NCBI RefSeq assembly: GCF_014654205.1
Contig: NZ_BNAW01000015.1
Location: 1-64,000, forward strand
DNA from: Amycolatopsis bullii
Lineage (GTDB): Bacteria > Actinomycetota > Actinomycetes > Mycobacteriales > Pseudonocardiaceae
DNA length: 64,000 nt
Direction of reading: 5' to 3'
This document shows positions 8,396-17,077 of the stretch, piece by piece. Under the pieces are notes generated by a model. It ran no database searches. It was given only the letters and a program-made list of their open reading frames with translations, and was not told the origin of the DNA. The position numbers and the translations under genes are program-made. The stretch's first letter is position 1. Every line of letters starts with the position of its first letter.

Positions 8396-9166
8396 GTGAA
8401 GAAACTGCTCCGCGGCCTGGCCGGCCTGGTCGGCTTCCTCCTGCTCTGGGAGGTCGTCGTCCAGGTCGGCCTGGTCAGTAAAACGTTCACCCCGCCGCCG
8501 AGCGTGGTCCTGGTCACCGTGTGGGACCTGCTGGGCGACCCCGAGTTCGTCCGGGACGTCGTCGCGACGATGCTGGCCTGGCTGATCGCCATCGCCGTCG
8601 CGATCGCCATCGGTGTACCCGCCGGGCTGCTGCTGGGCAGCGTCCCGGCGTTGCGGACGGCCACCGCCGCGATCGTGGAGTTCCTCCGGCCGATCCCGAT
8701 CACCGCGCTCGTTCCCCTGGTGCTGCTGGTGATCGGCTCCGGCCCCGACGCGAAGATCATGCTCGCCGTCTACGCCTCGCTGTGGCCGATCATGTTCAAC
8801 ACGATCTACGGCATGGGCGAGATCGACCCGGTGCTGATGGAGACCGCCCGCGCGTGCGGGACCAGCCGGTTCCGCATCCTGTCGTCGGTGGCGCTGCCGC
8901 AGACCGCGCCGTTCGTCTTCACCGGCGTCCGGCTGTCGGCGACCATCTCGCTGATCGCCGTCGTGAGCGTCGAGTTCCTGGCCGGTTCCCAGCTCGGGCT
9001 CGGCAGCTTCATCATCGTCGCCAGCACCGGTTCGGTTCGGTTCGACCTGGTCCTGGCCGGCACGGTGGTCGCCGGGACGCTGGGCTACCTGATCAACGAG
9101 GGGCTCGAACAGCTCGGCAAGCGGCTGTTCCGGTGGAGCACCGTCGACCGGGAGGCGATCGCGTGA
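8396..9166 (+). CDS. ABC importer permease (SsuC/TauC-like), first subunit
   Basis: A 256-residue inner-membrane protein with about six hydrophobic segments. The cytoplasmic EAA-type loop reads ETARACGTSRFRILSSVALPQTAPFVFTG in part (near residues 140-170), matching the SsuC/TauC/NrtB permease family. It starts at GTG 8396, 13 nt after the lipoprotein stop, without a strong ribosome site, so translation may depend on the upstream gene. Its TGA overlaps the GTG of the second permease. The pair presumably forms a heterodimeric channel for the ligand of the upstream lipoprotein. Confidence 0.9.
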   Translation: MKKLLRGLAGLVGFLLLWEVVVQVGLVSKTFTPPPSVVLVTVWDLLGDPEFVRDVVATMLAWLIAIAVAIAIGVPAGLLLGSVPALRTATAAIVEFLRPIPITALVPLVLLVIGSGPDAKIMLAVYASLWPIMFNTIYGMGEIDPVLMETARACGTSRFRILSSVALPQTAPFVFTGVRLSATISLIAVVSVEFLAGSQLGLGSFIIVASTGSVRFDLVLAGTVVAGTLGYLINEGLEQLGKRLFRWSTVDREAIA

Positions 9167-9996
9167 CGGCGGCAACCCTTTCCGGCCGGGTGGGCAGGCG
9201 CGCGGCGCGCGGTGCCGCCGCGGTCCTGCGCAACTGGCTGCTGTTCGCGATCCTCGTGGTCGGATGGGAGTTCGCCGCCCGGGCCGGCGGCAGCAAGTTC
9301 TTCCCGCCGCCGACGGAGATCGCGGTCACCGCGGCGAAGCTGTGGTTCACCGGCCCCGCGTCGCACCTGTTCCTCACCGACGCCGTCTTCGACAACGTGT
9401 TCCCCAGCCTCGCCCGGACACTCGGCGGCTGGGCGCTGGCCGCGGTCGTCGGTATCGTCCTCGGCGTGCTGCTCGGCCGGTCCGCGACGGCGATGGACTA
9501 CGTCGGCCCGCTGTTCGCGTTCTTCCGTTCGATCCCGCCGCCGACGCTGATCCCGGTGTTCGCGGTGCTGTTCGGGCTGAGCTCGGGCATGCAGGTCGGG
9601 TCGATCATCTTCGGCGTGGTGTGGCCGGTGCTGCTCAACGCGGTCGACGGCGTCCGCTCGGTCGACCAGGTGAAGGTGGAGACGGCGCGGTCGTTCCGCA
9701 CGCCCAAGGCGTACTGGATCGGCATGGTCGTGCTGCCGGCGGCGGCCCCGAAGATCTTCGCCGGGCTGCGGGTCAGCCTGTCGATCTCGCTGCTGCTGAT
9801 GGTCGTCTCCGAGCTCGTCGGCGCGTACAACGGCATCGGCCGGTCGCTGCTGAACGCCCAGCAGGACTTCGAATTCCCGACCATGTGGTCGTGGCTGGTG
9901 CTGCTCGGCATCCTCGGCTACGTCTTCAACACGATTTTCCTGGCCGCGGAGCGGCGGGTGCTGGCCTGGCAGCCGACCCGCCTCGGCCGCGACTGA
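9163..9996 (+). CDS. ABC importer permease (SsuC/TauC-like), second subunit
   Basis: A 277-residue inner-membrane permease with about six hydrophobic segments and the loop VKVETARSFRTPKAYWIGMVVLP, the ATPase-contact motif of this family. It starts at GTG 9163 inside a GTGA overlap with the preceding permease stop, with GGAG a few bases upstream, indicating coupled translation. It is related to but distinct from the first permease, so the transporter probably uses two different membrane subunits rather than the homodimer usual for SsuC. Confidence 0.9.
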   Translation: MTAATLSGRVGRRAARGAAAVLRNWLLFAILVVGWEFAARAGGSKFFPPPTEIAVTAAKLWFTGPASHLFLTDAVFDNVFPSLARTLGGWALAAVVGIVLGVLLGRSATAMDYVGPLFAFFRSIPPPTLIPVFAVLFGLSSGMQVGSIIFGVVWPVLLNAVDGVRSVDQVKVETARSFRTPKAYWIGMVVLPAAAPKIFAGLRVSLSISLLLMVVSELVGAYNGIGRSLLNAQQDFEFPTMWSWLVLLGILGYVFNTIFLAAERRVLAWQPTRLGRD

Positions 9997-10016
9997 CGCT
10001 TCGAAAGGCCTCTCCC

Positions 10017-10889
10017 ATGTCCACCATGCTCGAAGTGTCCGGCCTCAGCCACACCTACGGCACCGGCGCGAAAGCGCACACCGCGGTGAACAACCTTTCG
10101 TTCACCGTCGAAGCCGGGCAGCTGGCCAGCATCGTCGGCCCGTCGGGGTGCGGGAAGTCGACGCTGCTGCGCTGCATCGCCGGGCTGACGCGGGCGACCG
10201 ACGGCACGGTCAGCCTGCACGGCGACCGCGTCTCCGGCGTCCCGGACGACCTCGCCGTCGTGTTCCAGGACTACAGCCGGTCGCTGTTCCCCTGGCTTTC
10301 GGTGCAGAAGAACGTCGAGTTCCCGTTGCGGTGGCGGCCGATCTCCCGCGCGGAACGGCGTGCGCGGGCGGCCGAAGCGCTCGAGCAGGTCGGCCTGTCC
10401 GGCGTCGGCGGCAAGTACCCGTGGCAGCTGTCCGGCGGCATGCAGCAGCGGGTGTCGATCGCCCGCGCGCTGGCCAGCCGCCCGGCGCTGCTGCTGATGG
10501 ACGAGCCGTTCGCGTCCGTCGACGCCCAGACGCGCTTCGAGCTCGAGGACCTCACCCGGCGCGTGCAGCGGGAGCAGGGCAGCACGATCCTGGTCGTCAC
10601 CCACGACATCGACGAGAGCGTGTACCTGTCCGACCGCGTGCTGGTGCTGTCCAAGTCACCGGCGTCGATCGTGGCGGACCTGCCGGTGGGCCTGCCCGCG
10701 GCGCGCGACCAGATCACGACCCGTGAGTCGGCGGAGTTCGTGACCCTGCGCGGCGAAGTGGCGCGGCTGCTGCACGGCGGGACGCCGGTGGAGGCCGCCA
10801 CGGCCGCGTCCGACGCCGCGGAGTGGGAGCTGGCCGAGCGAGCTTCGGACGTCACCTCGGACACCGCCGAGACCAAGACCCGCAGCTAA
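10017..10889 (+). CDS. ABC importer ATPase (SsuB/TauB/NrtD-like)
   Basis: A 290-residue cytoplasmic ATPase. Walker A is GPSGCGKST (near residue 42), the Q-loop FQDYSRSLFPWL, the signature LSGGMQQRVSIARAL, Walker B LLLMDEPFASVD and the H-loop VVTHDIDE, so it looks catalytically complete. The first 240 or so residues match nitrate/sulfonate importers; the last 50 form an Ala/Glu-rich tail of unknown role. GAAAGG precedes the ATG by about 9 nt. It is the last gene of the importer operon, followed by a hairpin 9 bp downstream. Confidence 0.92.
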   Translation: MSTMLEVSGLSHTYGTGAKAHTAVNNLSFTVEAGQLASIVGPSGCGKSTLLRCIAGLTRATDGTVSLHGDRVSGVPDDLAVVFQDYSRSLFPWLSVQKNVEFPLRWRPISRAERRARAAEALEQVGLSGVGGKYPWQLSGGMQQRVSIARALASRPALLLMDEPFASVDAQTRFELEDLTRRVQREQGSTILVVTHDIDESVYLSDRVLVLSKSPASIVADLPVGLPAARDQITTRESAEFVTLRGEVARLLHGGTPVEAATAASDAAEWELAERASDVTSDTAETKTRS

Positions 10890-10897
10890 GCCTCATC

Positions 10898-10931
10898 AGT
10901 GAGAAACAGTGTTAGAACACTGTTTCTCACT
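10898..10931. terminator. Hairpin of a three-copy repeat family (copy 1)
   Basis: Arms of 16 nt (AGTGAGAAACAGTGTT and its exact complement) enclose a 2-nt loop. It lies between the convergent ATPase (ends 10889) and decarboxylase (ends 10941) genes, so it probably terminates both. The same arm sequence recurs at 50262-50307 and, degenerated, at 56187-56230. Confidence 0.75.
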
Positions 10932-10940
10932 CACGAGCCG

Positions 10941-12527
10941 TCAGTACAGGGACTTGGACGACGTTGCCACGCGGACGTGGACGAGCGTCGGGCGCGGGTC
11001 GGCCAGGGCCGCGGTGAGGCCGGGGACCAGGTCGGCGGGCTCGGTGATCGTCACGCCGTGGCAGCCCATGCTTTCCGCCAGCGCCGCGAAACCGATGCCG
11101 CCCAGTTCGGTGCCCGGGAGCTTGGCGCCGCCGATCGCGTCACCGAGGATGCGGACCGCCGCGTACTCGGAGTTGTCCAGGATCACGAACGTCGCCGGCA
11201 GTTCTTCGCGCGCCGCCGTCCAGAGCGCCTGGATGCCGTACATGCTCGAGCCGTCGCCGATCACGCCGACGACCTTGCGGTCCGGCCGGGCCAGTGCCGC
11301 GCCGACCACGCCGGGGACGCCGTAGCCGAGCGTGCCGCTGGCCATCGTCAGGAAGCCGGTGTCGGTGGCTGTGATCGGCAGGTGGTCGTGCAGGATCCCG
11401 CGGTGGCTGGGCGCTTCTTCGACGACCAAAGCGTTGTCCGGCAACAAATCCGCGAGTGCCGAGTAGACGAACTCGGCGGTCAGTGCGTCGCCGGCCGGCT
11501 TCGCGGGACGCTGCCGCGGAGCGGGCGCGGGGCGGGCGCTGCGCTCGACGACGTTGAGCAGCGCGCGGATGCCCAGCTTCGGCGTGGCGCGGATGCCGGT
11601 GCCCTCGAAGGCCCGCGCGAGGACCTGTTCGTCGTCGCTGAGGATGAACAGCGGCGGCAGCGGAGCTTCCCCGCGCCCGCGGTCGACGTGGTAGGTGAAG
11701 GCGGGCGCCCCGAGCACGACGACGAGGTCGTACGGCGCCAGCGTGTCGGCGACGGCCCCGCGTTCGGGGTCGAGGAACCCTTGGAACAGCGGGTGGTCTT
11801 CGGGGAACGAGCACCGGAAGGACATCGGCGCGACCCACACGGCGGCGTTGAGCCGTTCGGCGAGGGCGACGGTTTCGACGACGGCCCCGTCCTGGTCGAC
11901 CGCGCCCCCGACGACGATCGCGGGTCGCCGGGCGGCTTCCAGGGCGGCGTTGAGCTCGTCGACGGCCTCGGGATCGGGCGCGAAGCCACGGATCCGCGGG
12001 CGCGAGACGATGGGCCGTTCGGTGGCGGCGGACCAGTCATCGGCGGGAACGGACACGAAAACCGGCCCGGACGGCGCCTGCGTCGCGACGTGATAGGCCC
12101 GCGCGAGCGCGGCCGGGACGTCTTCGGCGGAGGCGGGCTCGATCGACCACTTCACGTACGGCTTCGGGAATTCCGGCGCTTCCATGGCCCCGAGGAACGG
12201 CTCGTGCGGCATGAGCGACCGGATCTGCTGCCCCGCGACGACGATCATCGGCGTCCGGTTGCGGTAGGCGTTGAACAGGCTGCCGAGGCCGTGCCCGACG
12301 CCGCCGGCGGAGTGCAGGTTGACGAGCACGGCTTGCCGGGTGGCTTGAGCGTAGGCATCGGCCATCGCCACGACGGCGGATTCCTGCAGGCCGAGGACGT
12401 AGTCGAAGTCGTCGGGCCAGTCGGTGAGGAACGGCACCTCGGTGGTGCCGGGGTTGCCGAACACCGTGGTGAGGCCGAGTTCGCGGAGGAGTTCGCGGGT
12501 GGCGTCCAGCACCGTGCGCTTGATCAT
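10941..12527 (-). CDS. mdlC: Thiamine-diphosphate enzyme, benzoylformate decarboxylase-like
   Basis: At 528 residues it has the length of Pseudomonas benzoylformate decarboxylase. The N-terminal NPGTTEVPFL corresponds to NPGSNELPFL of that enzyme, with Thr replacing active-site Ser26. LQES carries the cofactor-activating Glu (49), NLHSAGG an active-site-type His (72), and TYHVDRG (about 279) the second His. GDGSSMYGIQALWTAA (about 425) is the TPP/Mg site. The reaction would be nonoxidative decarboxylation of an aromatic 2-keto acid; the Ser-to-Thr change leaves substrate open. An acetolactate-synthase-like role is less likely. It is monocistronic and convergent with the importer operon. Confidence 0.78.
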   Translation of the reverse strand: MIKRTVLDATRELLRELGLTTVFGNPGTTEVPFLTDWPDDFDYVLGLQESAVVAMADAYAQATRQAVLVNLHSAGGVGHGLGSLFNAYRNRTPMIVVAGQQIRSLMPHEPFLGAMEAPEFPKPYVKWSIEPASAEDVPAALARAYHVATQAPSGPVFVSVPADDWSAATERPIVSRPRIRGFAPDPEAVDELNAALEAARRPAIVVGGAVDQDGAVVETVALAERLNAAVWVAPMSFRCSFPEDHPLFQGFLDPERGAVADTLAPYDLVVVLGAPAFTYHVDRGRGEAPLPPLFILSDDEQVLARAFEGTGIRATPKLGIRALLNVVERSARPAPAPRQRPAKPAGDALTAEFVYSALADLLPDNALVVEEAPSHRGILHDHLPITATDTGFLTMASGTLGYGVPGVVGAALARPDRKVVGVIGDGSSMYGIQALWTAAREELPATFVILDNSEYAAVRILGDAIGGAKLPGTELGGIGFAALAESMGCHGVTITEPADLVPGLTAALADPRPTLVHVRVATSSKSLY

Positions 12528-12536
12528 GCGGACAGG

Positions 12537-12698
12537 TTAACGCTTAGCCTTGCGAAGGAAAGCCCCCCAAGCGGCCGAACTGACGGTCAGGGTGCCGCCC
12601 GAACGGTCCTTGGTGTCGCGGATCTGTGACACCGGCCCGAGCCGCACCTCCACGCAGTTGGTCTCGTCGGTGTAGCTCGACTTCCGCCACTCGCGCAT
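12537..12698 (-). CDS. DUF397 protein
   Basis: A 53-residue protein with the diagnostic DUF397 pattern: WRKSSYTDETNCVEV near the N-terminus, then VSQIRDTKDRSGGTLTVS and a terminal WGAFLRKAKR. GGAG lies 4 nt before the ATG at 12698, one base after the TGA of the XRE regulator, so the two are coupled. DUF397 proteins routinely accompany XRE/DUF5753 regulators in actinomycetes and in studied cases act as small antagonists or partners of them. The stop lies 10 bp upstream of the decarboxylase start codon on the same strand. Confidence 0.88.
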   Translation of the reverse strand: MREWRKSSYTDETNCVEVRLGPVSQIRDTKDRSGGTLTVSSAAWGAFLRKAKR

Positions 12699-12699
12699 C

Positions 12700-13542
12700 T
12701 CACTCCAGTTCGGTGATCACCCCCTGGATGAGCGCGAGGGATTCCTGCTCGCTCAGCGCCAGGACCGACATGGCTTCCACCGCCGCGCGGTAGGCGGCCA
12801 CGTGGTCCCCATCGTAGACATGGGCGCTCCCGCGGATGTGCTCGATGTGCACCACGGACGGCAGGTCGGCGAAGTCGAAGATCACGAAGTGCCCGTACAG
12901 CCCCGGGTGGTACCCCGCGCCGGCCGGCACCACCCGGATGGTGACGTTGCGCGGCTGCGCCGCGCGCAACAACCACCGGAACTGCTCGGCCAGCACCGCG
13001 GGCTCGGCGATGCGCTGGCGGAAAGCTTCTTCGCCGAGGAAGAGCTTGAGCACCAACGGATTGCGCCGGGTGAGCACCTCCCGCCGCCGCAACCGGATCG
13101 CGACCTGCTGCTCGATCACCCCGGGCGGAAGCCGGTTGGCGGCCAGGATCGCCTCGGCGTAGCCGGGCGTCTGCAGCAGACCGGGCACCACGAACGGTTC
13201 CCAGTTCACCATCTCCGTAGCCGAGCGCTCGTACTCGGCGTAGGTCGATACCGCGGGCGAGATGCCGGGCACCGTCCGCTCCAGCCAATTGGGCTCCCGG
13301 GCGTTCCTCGCCAGCTCCAGCAACCTCTTCCGCTCCACCGGTTCCACCCGCAGCGCCCCGAGCAGCAGCGCCACCTGCTCGATCTTGGGCACCCTGGTCC
13401 CGCTCTCCCAATGCGAAAGATCCTGCGCCACCATCCCCACCAGGCGCGCGAGTTCGCGCACGCCCAGCTTCCTCGCCTCCCTCGCCGTCCGGAGGCCGAA
13501 GCCCAGCGCGCGGGACCTCGGTGTCGCTACCAGTGTTGCCAT
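12700..13542 (-). CDS. XRE-family regulator with DUF5753 (Scr1-like)
   Basis: A 280-residue cytoplasmic DNA-binding protein. A helix-turn-helix of the XRE type spans about 10-70 (LGVRELARLVGMVAQDLSHW), and the rest matches DUF5753 (VPGLLQTPGYAEAIL near 125; LIQGVITELE at the end). It starts at ATG 13542, directly next to an imperfect palindrome at 13543-13557 that is a likely autoregulatory operator. The DUF397 gene follows with one base between stop and start. Such pairs affect development or antibiotic production in Streptomyces; the targets here are unknown. Confidence 0.9.
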   Translation of the reverse strand: MATLVATPRSRALGFGLRTAREARKLGVRELARLVGMVAQDLSHWESGTRVPKIEQVALLLGALRVEPVERKRLLELARNAREPNWLERTVPGISPAVSTYAEYERSATEMVNWEPFVVPGLLQTPGYAEAILAANRLPPGVIEQQVAIRLRRREVLTRRNPLVLKLFLGEEAFRQRIAEPAVLAEQFRWLLRAAQPRNVTIRVVPAGAGYHPGLYGHFVIFDFADLPSVVHIEHIRGSAHVYDGDHVAAYRAAVEAMSVLALSEQESLALIQGVITELE

Positions 13543-13557
13543 TCACACATTGTGTCA
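13543..13557 (-). promoter_or_regulatory. Candidate operator/-10 region of the XRE gene
   Basis: TGACACAATGTGTGA on the minus strand is a near-perfect inverted repeat abutting the ATG. CACAAT inside it is a plausible -10 element 6 nt from the start codon, which would make the transcript leaderless and place a bound repressor over the -10. Confidence 0.4.
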
Positions 13558-13581
13558 TCGGCCACCGACAAAACCGGGAAA

Positions 13582-13613
13582 CCGGGGCTGTCGCAAACTC
13601 GCGACAGCCCCGG
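13582..13613 (-). terminator. Terminator of the sedolisin gene
   Basis: A perfect 13-bp G/C-rich stem (CCGGGGCTGTCGC and its complement) has a 6-nt loop (AAACTC). It sits 13 bp beyond the stop of the protease gene and before the divergently placed XRE promoter. Confidence 0.8.
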
Positions 13614-13625
13614 CTCCCGACCCAC

Positions 13626-15275
13626 TCAGCCGATCAGGCCGGACAGACCCGCCGCCTTGAAGGAACCCCAGCCCGTCACCTGGTCGTAGCCCGTCCCGGC
13701 GCTGAACCCGGTGGTCCCGTGGAGGGTGTTGTTGCCCGACGTCACGTCGTGGAACCCCGTCCCGTACGAAGACCCGTTGCCGATCGAGTAGAACTTCGGG
13801 TTCAGGTTGCCCAGGCTTCCGCCGTGCACCTGGTTCTGCAGGGCCGCGAAGGCCGCCCACAGCGGGGCCGCGCCCGACGTGCCACCGACCGTTCCCCAGC
13901 TGCCCGCGCTGTAGATGTAGTAGCCCGACGTCGGCGAGGCGTCCGCCGACACGTCCGGCACCTTGCGGTACGTCGTGCTCTGCGAGGACTGCCACGACGG
14001 CGCCGTGAACACCGTCGAGATGCCGCCGCCGGTCGAGCCGCCGCTGTTGCCGTCGTTCCAGACCACTTCACTGCTGTAGCCGTTGGACGACGTCACGCTC
14101 AGCTTCGTGCCGCCGACGCCCGACACGTTCGGGCTCGACGCCGGGAAGTCCACGCCGCGTGCCGCCGAACCCGTCTGGCGGTAGCAGTCGGTCGTGCCGT
14201 CGTCGCCCGCCGCCGCGAAGTAGGAAATGCCCTCCGCGGTACCCGTGGCGATCGCGCTGCTCACGCTCTTCGCCGCGCTCGACCCTTCGGCGGATTCGCA
14301 GGCGCCCCAGGAAATCGAGACGACGCTGACCTTCGCGTCGGACGCGATCTTCTGGTACATCGCCAGTTCACCCGCGCTCGAGTTAGGCGCCTCGTAGACG
14401 TAGTCGTTGGCCGCGGCGGCCAGCGCGTGCACGACCTCGATGTCGAGCTCGACCTCGATCTGGCCGTCGCCCGGGGAGGAGTCGTAGTTCGCGCCGCTGA
14501 CGCCGACCGTCGTCACCGAGCCCGCGGACAGGCCGTACGTGCTGTCGTACTTGGTGATGTTGGCCTTCTGGTAGCCGTCGAACTCGACGAACCCGACGTT
14601 CACGCCGCTGCCGGTCGCCGACAGGCCACTGCTGCCGTACGCGGTCTTGAGCACCGGCGGGGTGACGGACTTGACGACGTTGGGCTGGGCGAGCGGCTTC
14701 GACGAATGCGTCCGCACCGCGTGGTCGTCGAGGCCGACGACACCACCCACGACGTCCGAGACACTCGCCGGCACGGCCGGGAGCGTGTCGTTGGCGAAGA
14801 AGTCCCGCCCGGACGCCTGGTCGTGGTAGGTCCCGATCCGGGTCCGGAAAGCCGACTCGAGCTGCGCCGCCGAGCCGGTGAACGTGACGGCCTGCCGGTT
14901 GCCCGAAACCTCGATCCCGGTCAGCCCGGCTTTCCCGAGAAATGAGACGGCCTTGTCGACGTCCGCCTGGGTCGGACCGAACCTGGCATTGAACTGCGCC
15001 GGGGTCAGGAACCGGTGGTATTGCGGGGACGCCGGATTCTGGACGTCGGAGAGAAATTTTTCGAGCGCCTGCTGGTTGTGCAGTTTCAGGGAGAGCGCGG
15101 CGGTGATCGGGCGGTCGGGCGCGACGTCGCCGGTGCGGGCGCTGTTGATCAGCGGCGCGGTGTTGTCAGCCAGCGTGACCAGGGGTTCCGACGCTGCGGC
15201 GGCCGGGACGGCCACGGCGAGGCCGAGCAACGCAGGCAGCGGCACAGCGGCCGCGACGAGCTTGCGCAAGCGCAT
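13626..15275 (-). CDS. Secreted S53 serine-carboxyl peptidase (sedolisin/kumamolisin-like)
   Basis: A 549-residue preproenzyme. A signal peptide of about 29 residues (MRLRKL, hydrophobic core, AxA-type site) is followed by a prokumamolisin activation domain (to about 180) and a catalytic domain. The Glu/Asp pair lies in QIEVELDIE, the catalytic Ser in GGTSGAAPLW, and the C-terminal calcium site in DVTSGNN...GYDQVTGWGS. Family enzymes are acid-active endopeptidases matured by removal of the propeptide. ATG 15275 is chosen because an AGAGGAAA ribosome site lies 6-9 nt upstream and the signal peptide begins there, not at 15344. It is a single gene with its own terminator. Confidence 0.92.
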   Translation of the reverse strand: MRLRKLVAAAVPLPALLGLAVAVPAAAASEPLVTLADNTAPLINSARTGDVAPDRPITAALSLKLHNQQALEKFLSDVQNPASPQYHRFLTPAQFNARFGPTQADVDKAVSFLGKAGLTGIEVSGNRQAVTFTGSAAQLESAFRTRIGTYHDQASGRDFFANDTLPAVPASVSDVVGGVVGLDDHAVRTHSSKPLAQPNVVKSVTPPVLKTAYGSSGLSATGSGVNVGFVEFDGYQKANITKYDSTYGLSAGSVTTVGVSGANYDSSPGDGQIEVELDIEVVHALAAAANDYVYEAPNSSAGELAMYQKIASDAKVSVVSISWGACESAEGSSAAKSVSSAIATGTAEGISYFAAAGDDGTTDCYRQTGSAARGVDFPASSPNVSGVGGTKLSVTSSNGYSSEVVWNDGNSGGSTGGGISTVFTAPSWQSSQSTTYRKVPDVSADASPTSGYYIYSAGSWGTVGGTSGAAPLWAAFAALQNQVHGGSLGNLNPKFYSIGNGSSYGTGFHDVTSGNNTLHGTTGFSAGTGYDQVTGWGSFKAAGLSGLIG

Positions 15276-15441
15276 GGGGAATTTCCTCTCGGCGGTGGGG
15301 ACCGGGCCTGCGCGGAATGCTCGCCGCAGGTTGCCGAGAAGCATAAGAAGCCGTGATCACGCCGAGGAACCTACTTTTGTCTGGGCTTCGGCGGATCCCA
15401 TTTTCATTTTCCGGCCGGTTTACCTTCCCATGAGAAACCGA

Positions 15442-16404
15442 TTATTGTCCGGAATGCCCGACCATTTCGACGCGTTCGATGATCGCCCGCGCGTCCGCGT
15501 TGCCGGAGAACCGCCGGGCGGCACCCGCCAGCGAGTGCAGCCGCTGCCGCACCCGCGGCGACCGCAGTCCGCCGGCCAGCTCGACCGCCTCCTCACCGAC
15601 CGCGACGGCGATGTCGAGATCGCCGTCCAGGGCGTGCACGGTGGCCAGCCAGATCAGGGTCAGCGAGCGGCTGCGTGTCATGCCGCGGGGATAACCCCCG
15701 ATCGCGTCGACGAGCGCCGGGATGCCGTCGCGGCCGTGGCGGGTGTCGACCACCTGCGCCAGTTCACCGTGCACCGTTCCGACCATCGCGGCCATGTCCG
15801 GGGCCCCGAAGAACGCCGCCCACGGCGACGGTGTGCGTCCCTCGGCCTCCGCGAACTCCTGCCGGGCGCAACGCAGGTAGGTCAGCGCGCCGGTGACGTC
15901 GGCCTTCTTGGCGTGCGCCCACGCCTGGTTGGCCGACAGGATCGCCTGGGCCAGCTTGGAATGCGCCGAAACCGCCGCCTCCCGGCCCCGCGCGAACTCC
16001 AGCAGCGCCGCGTCGACCGCGCCGTAGTGCAGATGCAGCCGCCCGACGCGGTAACGGATGTTGGCCTGGAGGTCGTCGTTGCCCGCTTCGATGGCCAGTT
16101 CCAGCGCCCGCGCGAACGCCTCCAGCGCGGCACCCGGGCGGTCCTGGTCGAAATTGGTCCAGCCGGCCAGGTTGTACAGGTCGGCGACGGCGGTGTAGAG
16201 CCTCGCCCGGACGACAGTCTTCGCCTCGCCGTCCAGCAGGGCCACGGCTGCGGGCAGCCGCGATTCCACGGCTGCCCGGCACGACCCGCCGCCGTACCGG
16301 TAGTCCAGCACCCTGAGCTCGGCGATGCTGTCCTCGAGCTGCCGCACGTCGGCGAGGCCCACGCGCGTACCGCTCCGTTCGTCCTGCCCGTCACTGCCGG
16401 TCAT
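15442..16404 (-). CDS. TPR-type protein resembling the sensory half of an XRE regulator
   Basis: A 320-residue all-helical soluble protein. Its opening, VRQLEDSIAELRVLDYRYGGGS, matches the region following the helix-turn-helix in many actinomycete XRE-TPR regulators, and about six degenerate TPR units follow (LYNLAGWTNFDQDRPGAALE, RYRVGRLHLHYGAVDAALLE). No DNA-binding domain is encoded before it. GGAGGG sits 6 nt before ATG 16404, so the start is well supported and the protein appears naturally lacking the HTH. The 70-residue gene upstream ends 44 bp away and may be cotranscribed. Its function is unknown; a protein-interaction role is inferred. Confidence 0.75.
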   Translation of the reverse strand: MTGSDGQDERSGTRVGLADVRQLEDSIAELRVLDYRYGGGSCRAAVESRLPAAVALLDGEAKTVVRARLYTAVADLYNLAGWTNFDQDRPGAALEAFARALELAIEAGNDDLQANIRYRVGRLHLHYGAVDAALLEFARGREAAVSAHSKLAQAILSANQAWAHAKKADVTGALTYLRCARQEFAEAEGRTPSPWAAFFGAPDMAAMVGTVHGELAQVVDTRHGRDGIPALVDAIGGYPRGMTRSRSLTLIWLATVHALDGDLDIAVAVGEEAVELAGGLRSPRVRQRLHSLAGAARRFSGNADARAIIERVEMVGHSGQ

Positions 16405-16448
16405 GGCAGCCCTCCGTCCGTAGAGAGCTGCCGATCGGGCAGCTCCGC

Positions 16449-16661
16449 TCATTCCCCGCCGGGCCAGGCCGGAGCCCGCTCCTTCGAGGGACTGGCACCG
16501 GGCAGCACCCCGGTGGCGGTCAGCACCACGCCCGTGGCGGTTTCCGCGATCTTGACGACGGCCAGCAGCCCGGTCAGGGCGAGGGAGCCGCCGAGCCCCA
16601 GTTTCGCGAAATCGTCTTCGAAGGTTTCGGTTCCGCGTTGGCGCGGTATCGCGCCGGTCAC
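16449..16661 (-). CDS. Small hypothetical protein with one hydrophobic segment
   Basis: A 70-residue frame starting at GTG 16661, with GGAAGG 7 nt upstream. A charged N-terminus (TGAIPRQRGTETFEDDFAKL) is followed by a Gly/Ala/Leu/Val-rich stretch of about 30 residues that could cross the membrane with a break at VKIAE. I do not recognise a family. It sits 44 bp upstream of the TPR protein on the same strand. The longer opening at 17012 has biased composition unlike coding sequence and is not supported. Confidence 0.5.
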   Translation of the reverse strand: MTGAIPRQRGTETFEDDFAKLGLGGSLALTGLLAVVKIAETATGVVLTATGVLPGASPSKERAPAWPGGE

Positions 16662-17077
16662 GATTCGGCCTTCCGTCCGGCCACGGCCGCACCCGGACGG
16701 CATCCGCGGGGAATCAAGCGACCCCAGGTGGCGGAAATCCACCTGATGGTCGACGTCCTGGTTTCCTGCTGTCCACGCAACGAGTTCTCGAACTGAATAC
16801 GCGCGCACACGGCGCCGCCTCCCGCACTGCAGATCGATTCCTGAAGATCGGCCGGATCGCGAAATGCGGGACCACCGTAGCCAGTGGATCGCCGGAAAAT
16901 CAGCCACCAACCAGGTCAAAGCTGGAATTGCTCGTGCAGCCGCACGCGCAGACCCGAACCCGACACTGCACGCGGTGGATGCAATTTCACGTGCGGAACA
17001 CGAATGGCGCAAGCACGCGAAAACATCGGCGGAAATCGTTCTACCCCGCCGATTCTCCGTGAAATTCGGACACCCGA
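16662..17077. other. 416-bp gene-free stretch
   Basis: Less G/C-rich than its flanks. The open frames here lack codon bias and ribosome sites. It presumably carries the promoter of the small-protein/TPR pair; I see no clear repeat, terminator or RNA gene. Confidence 0.5.
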
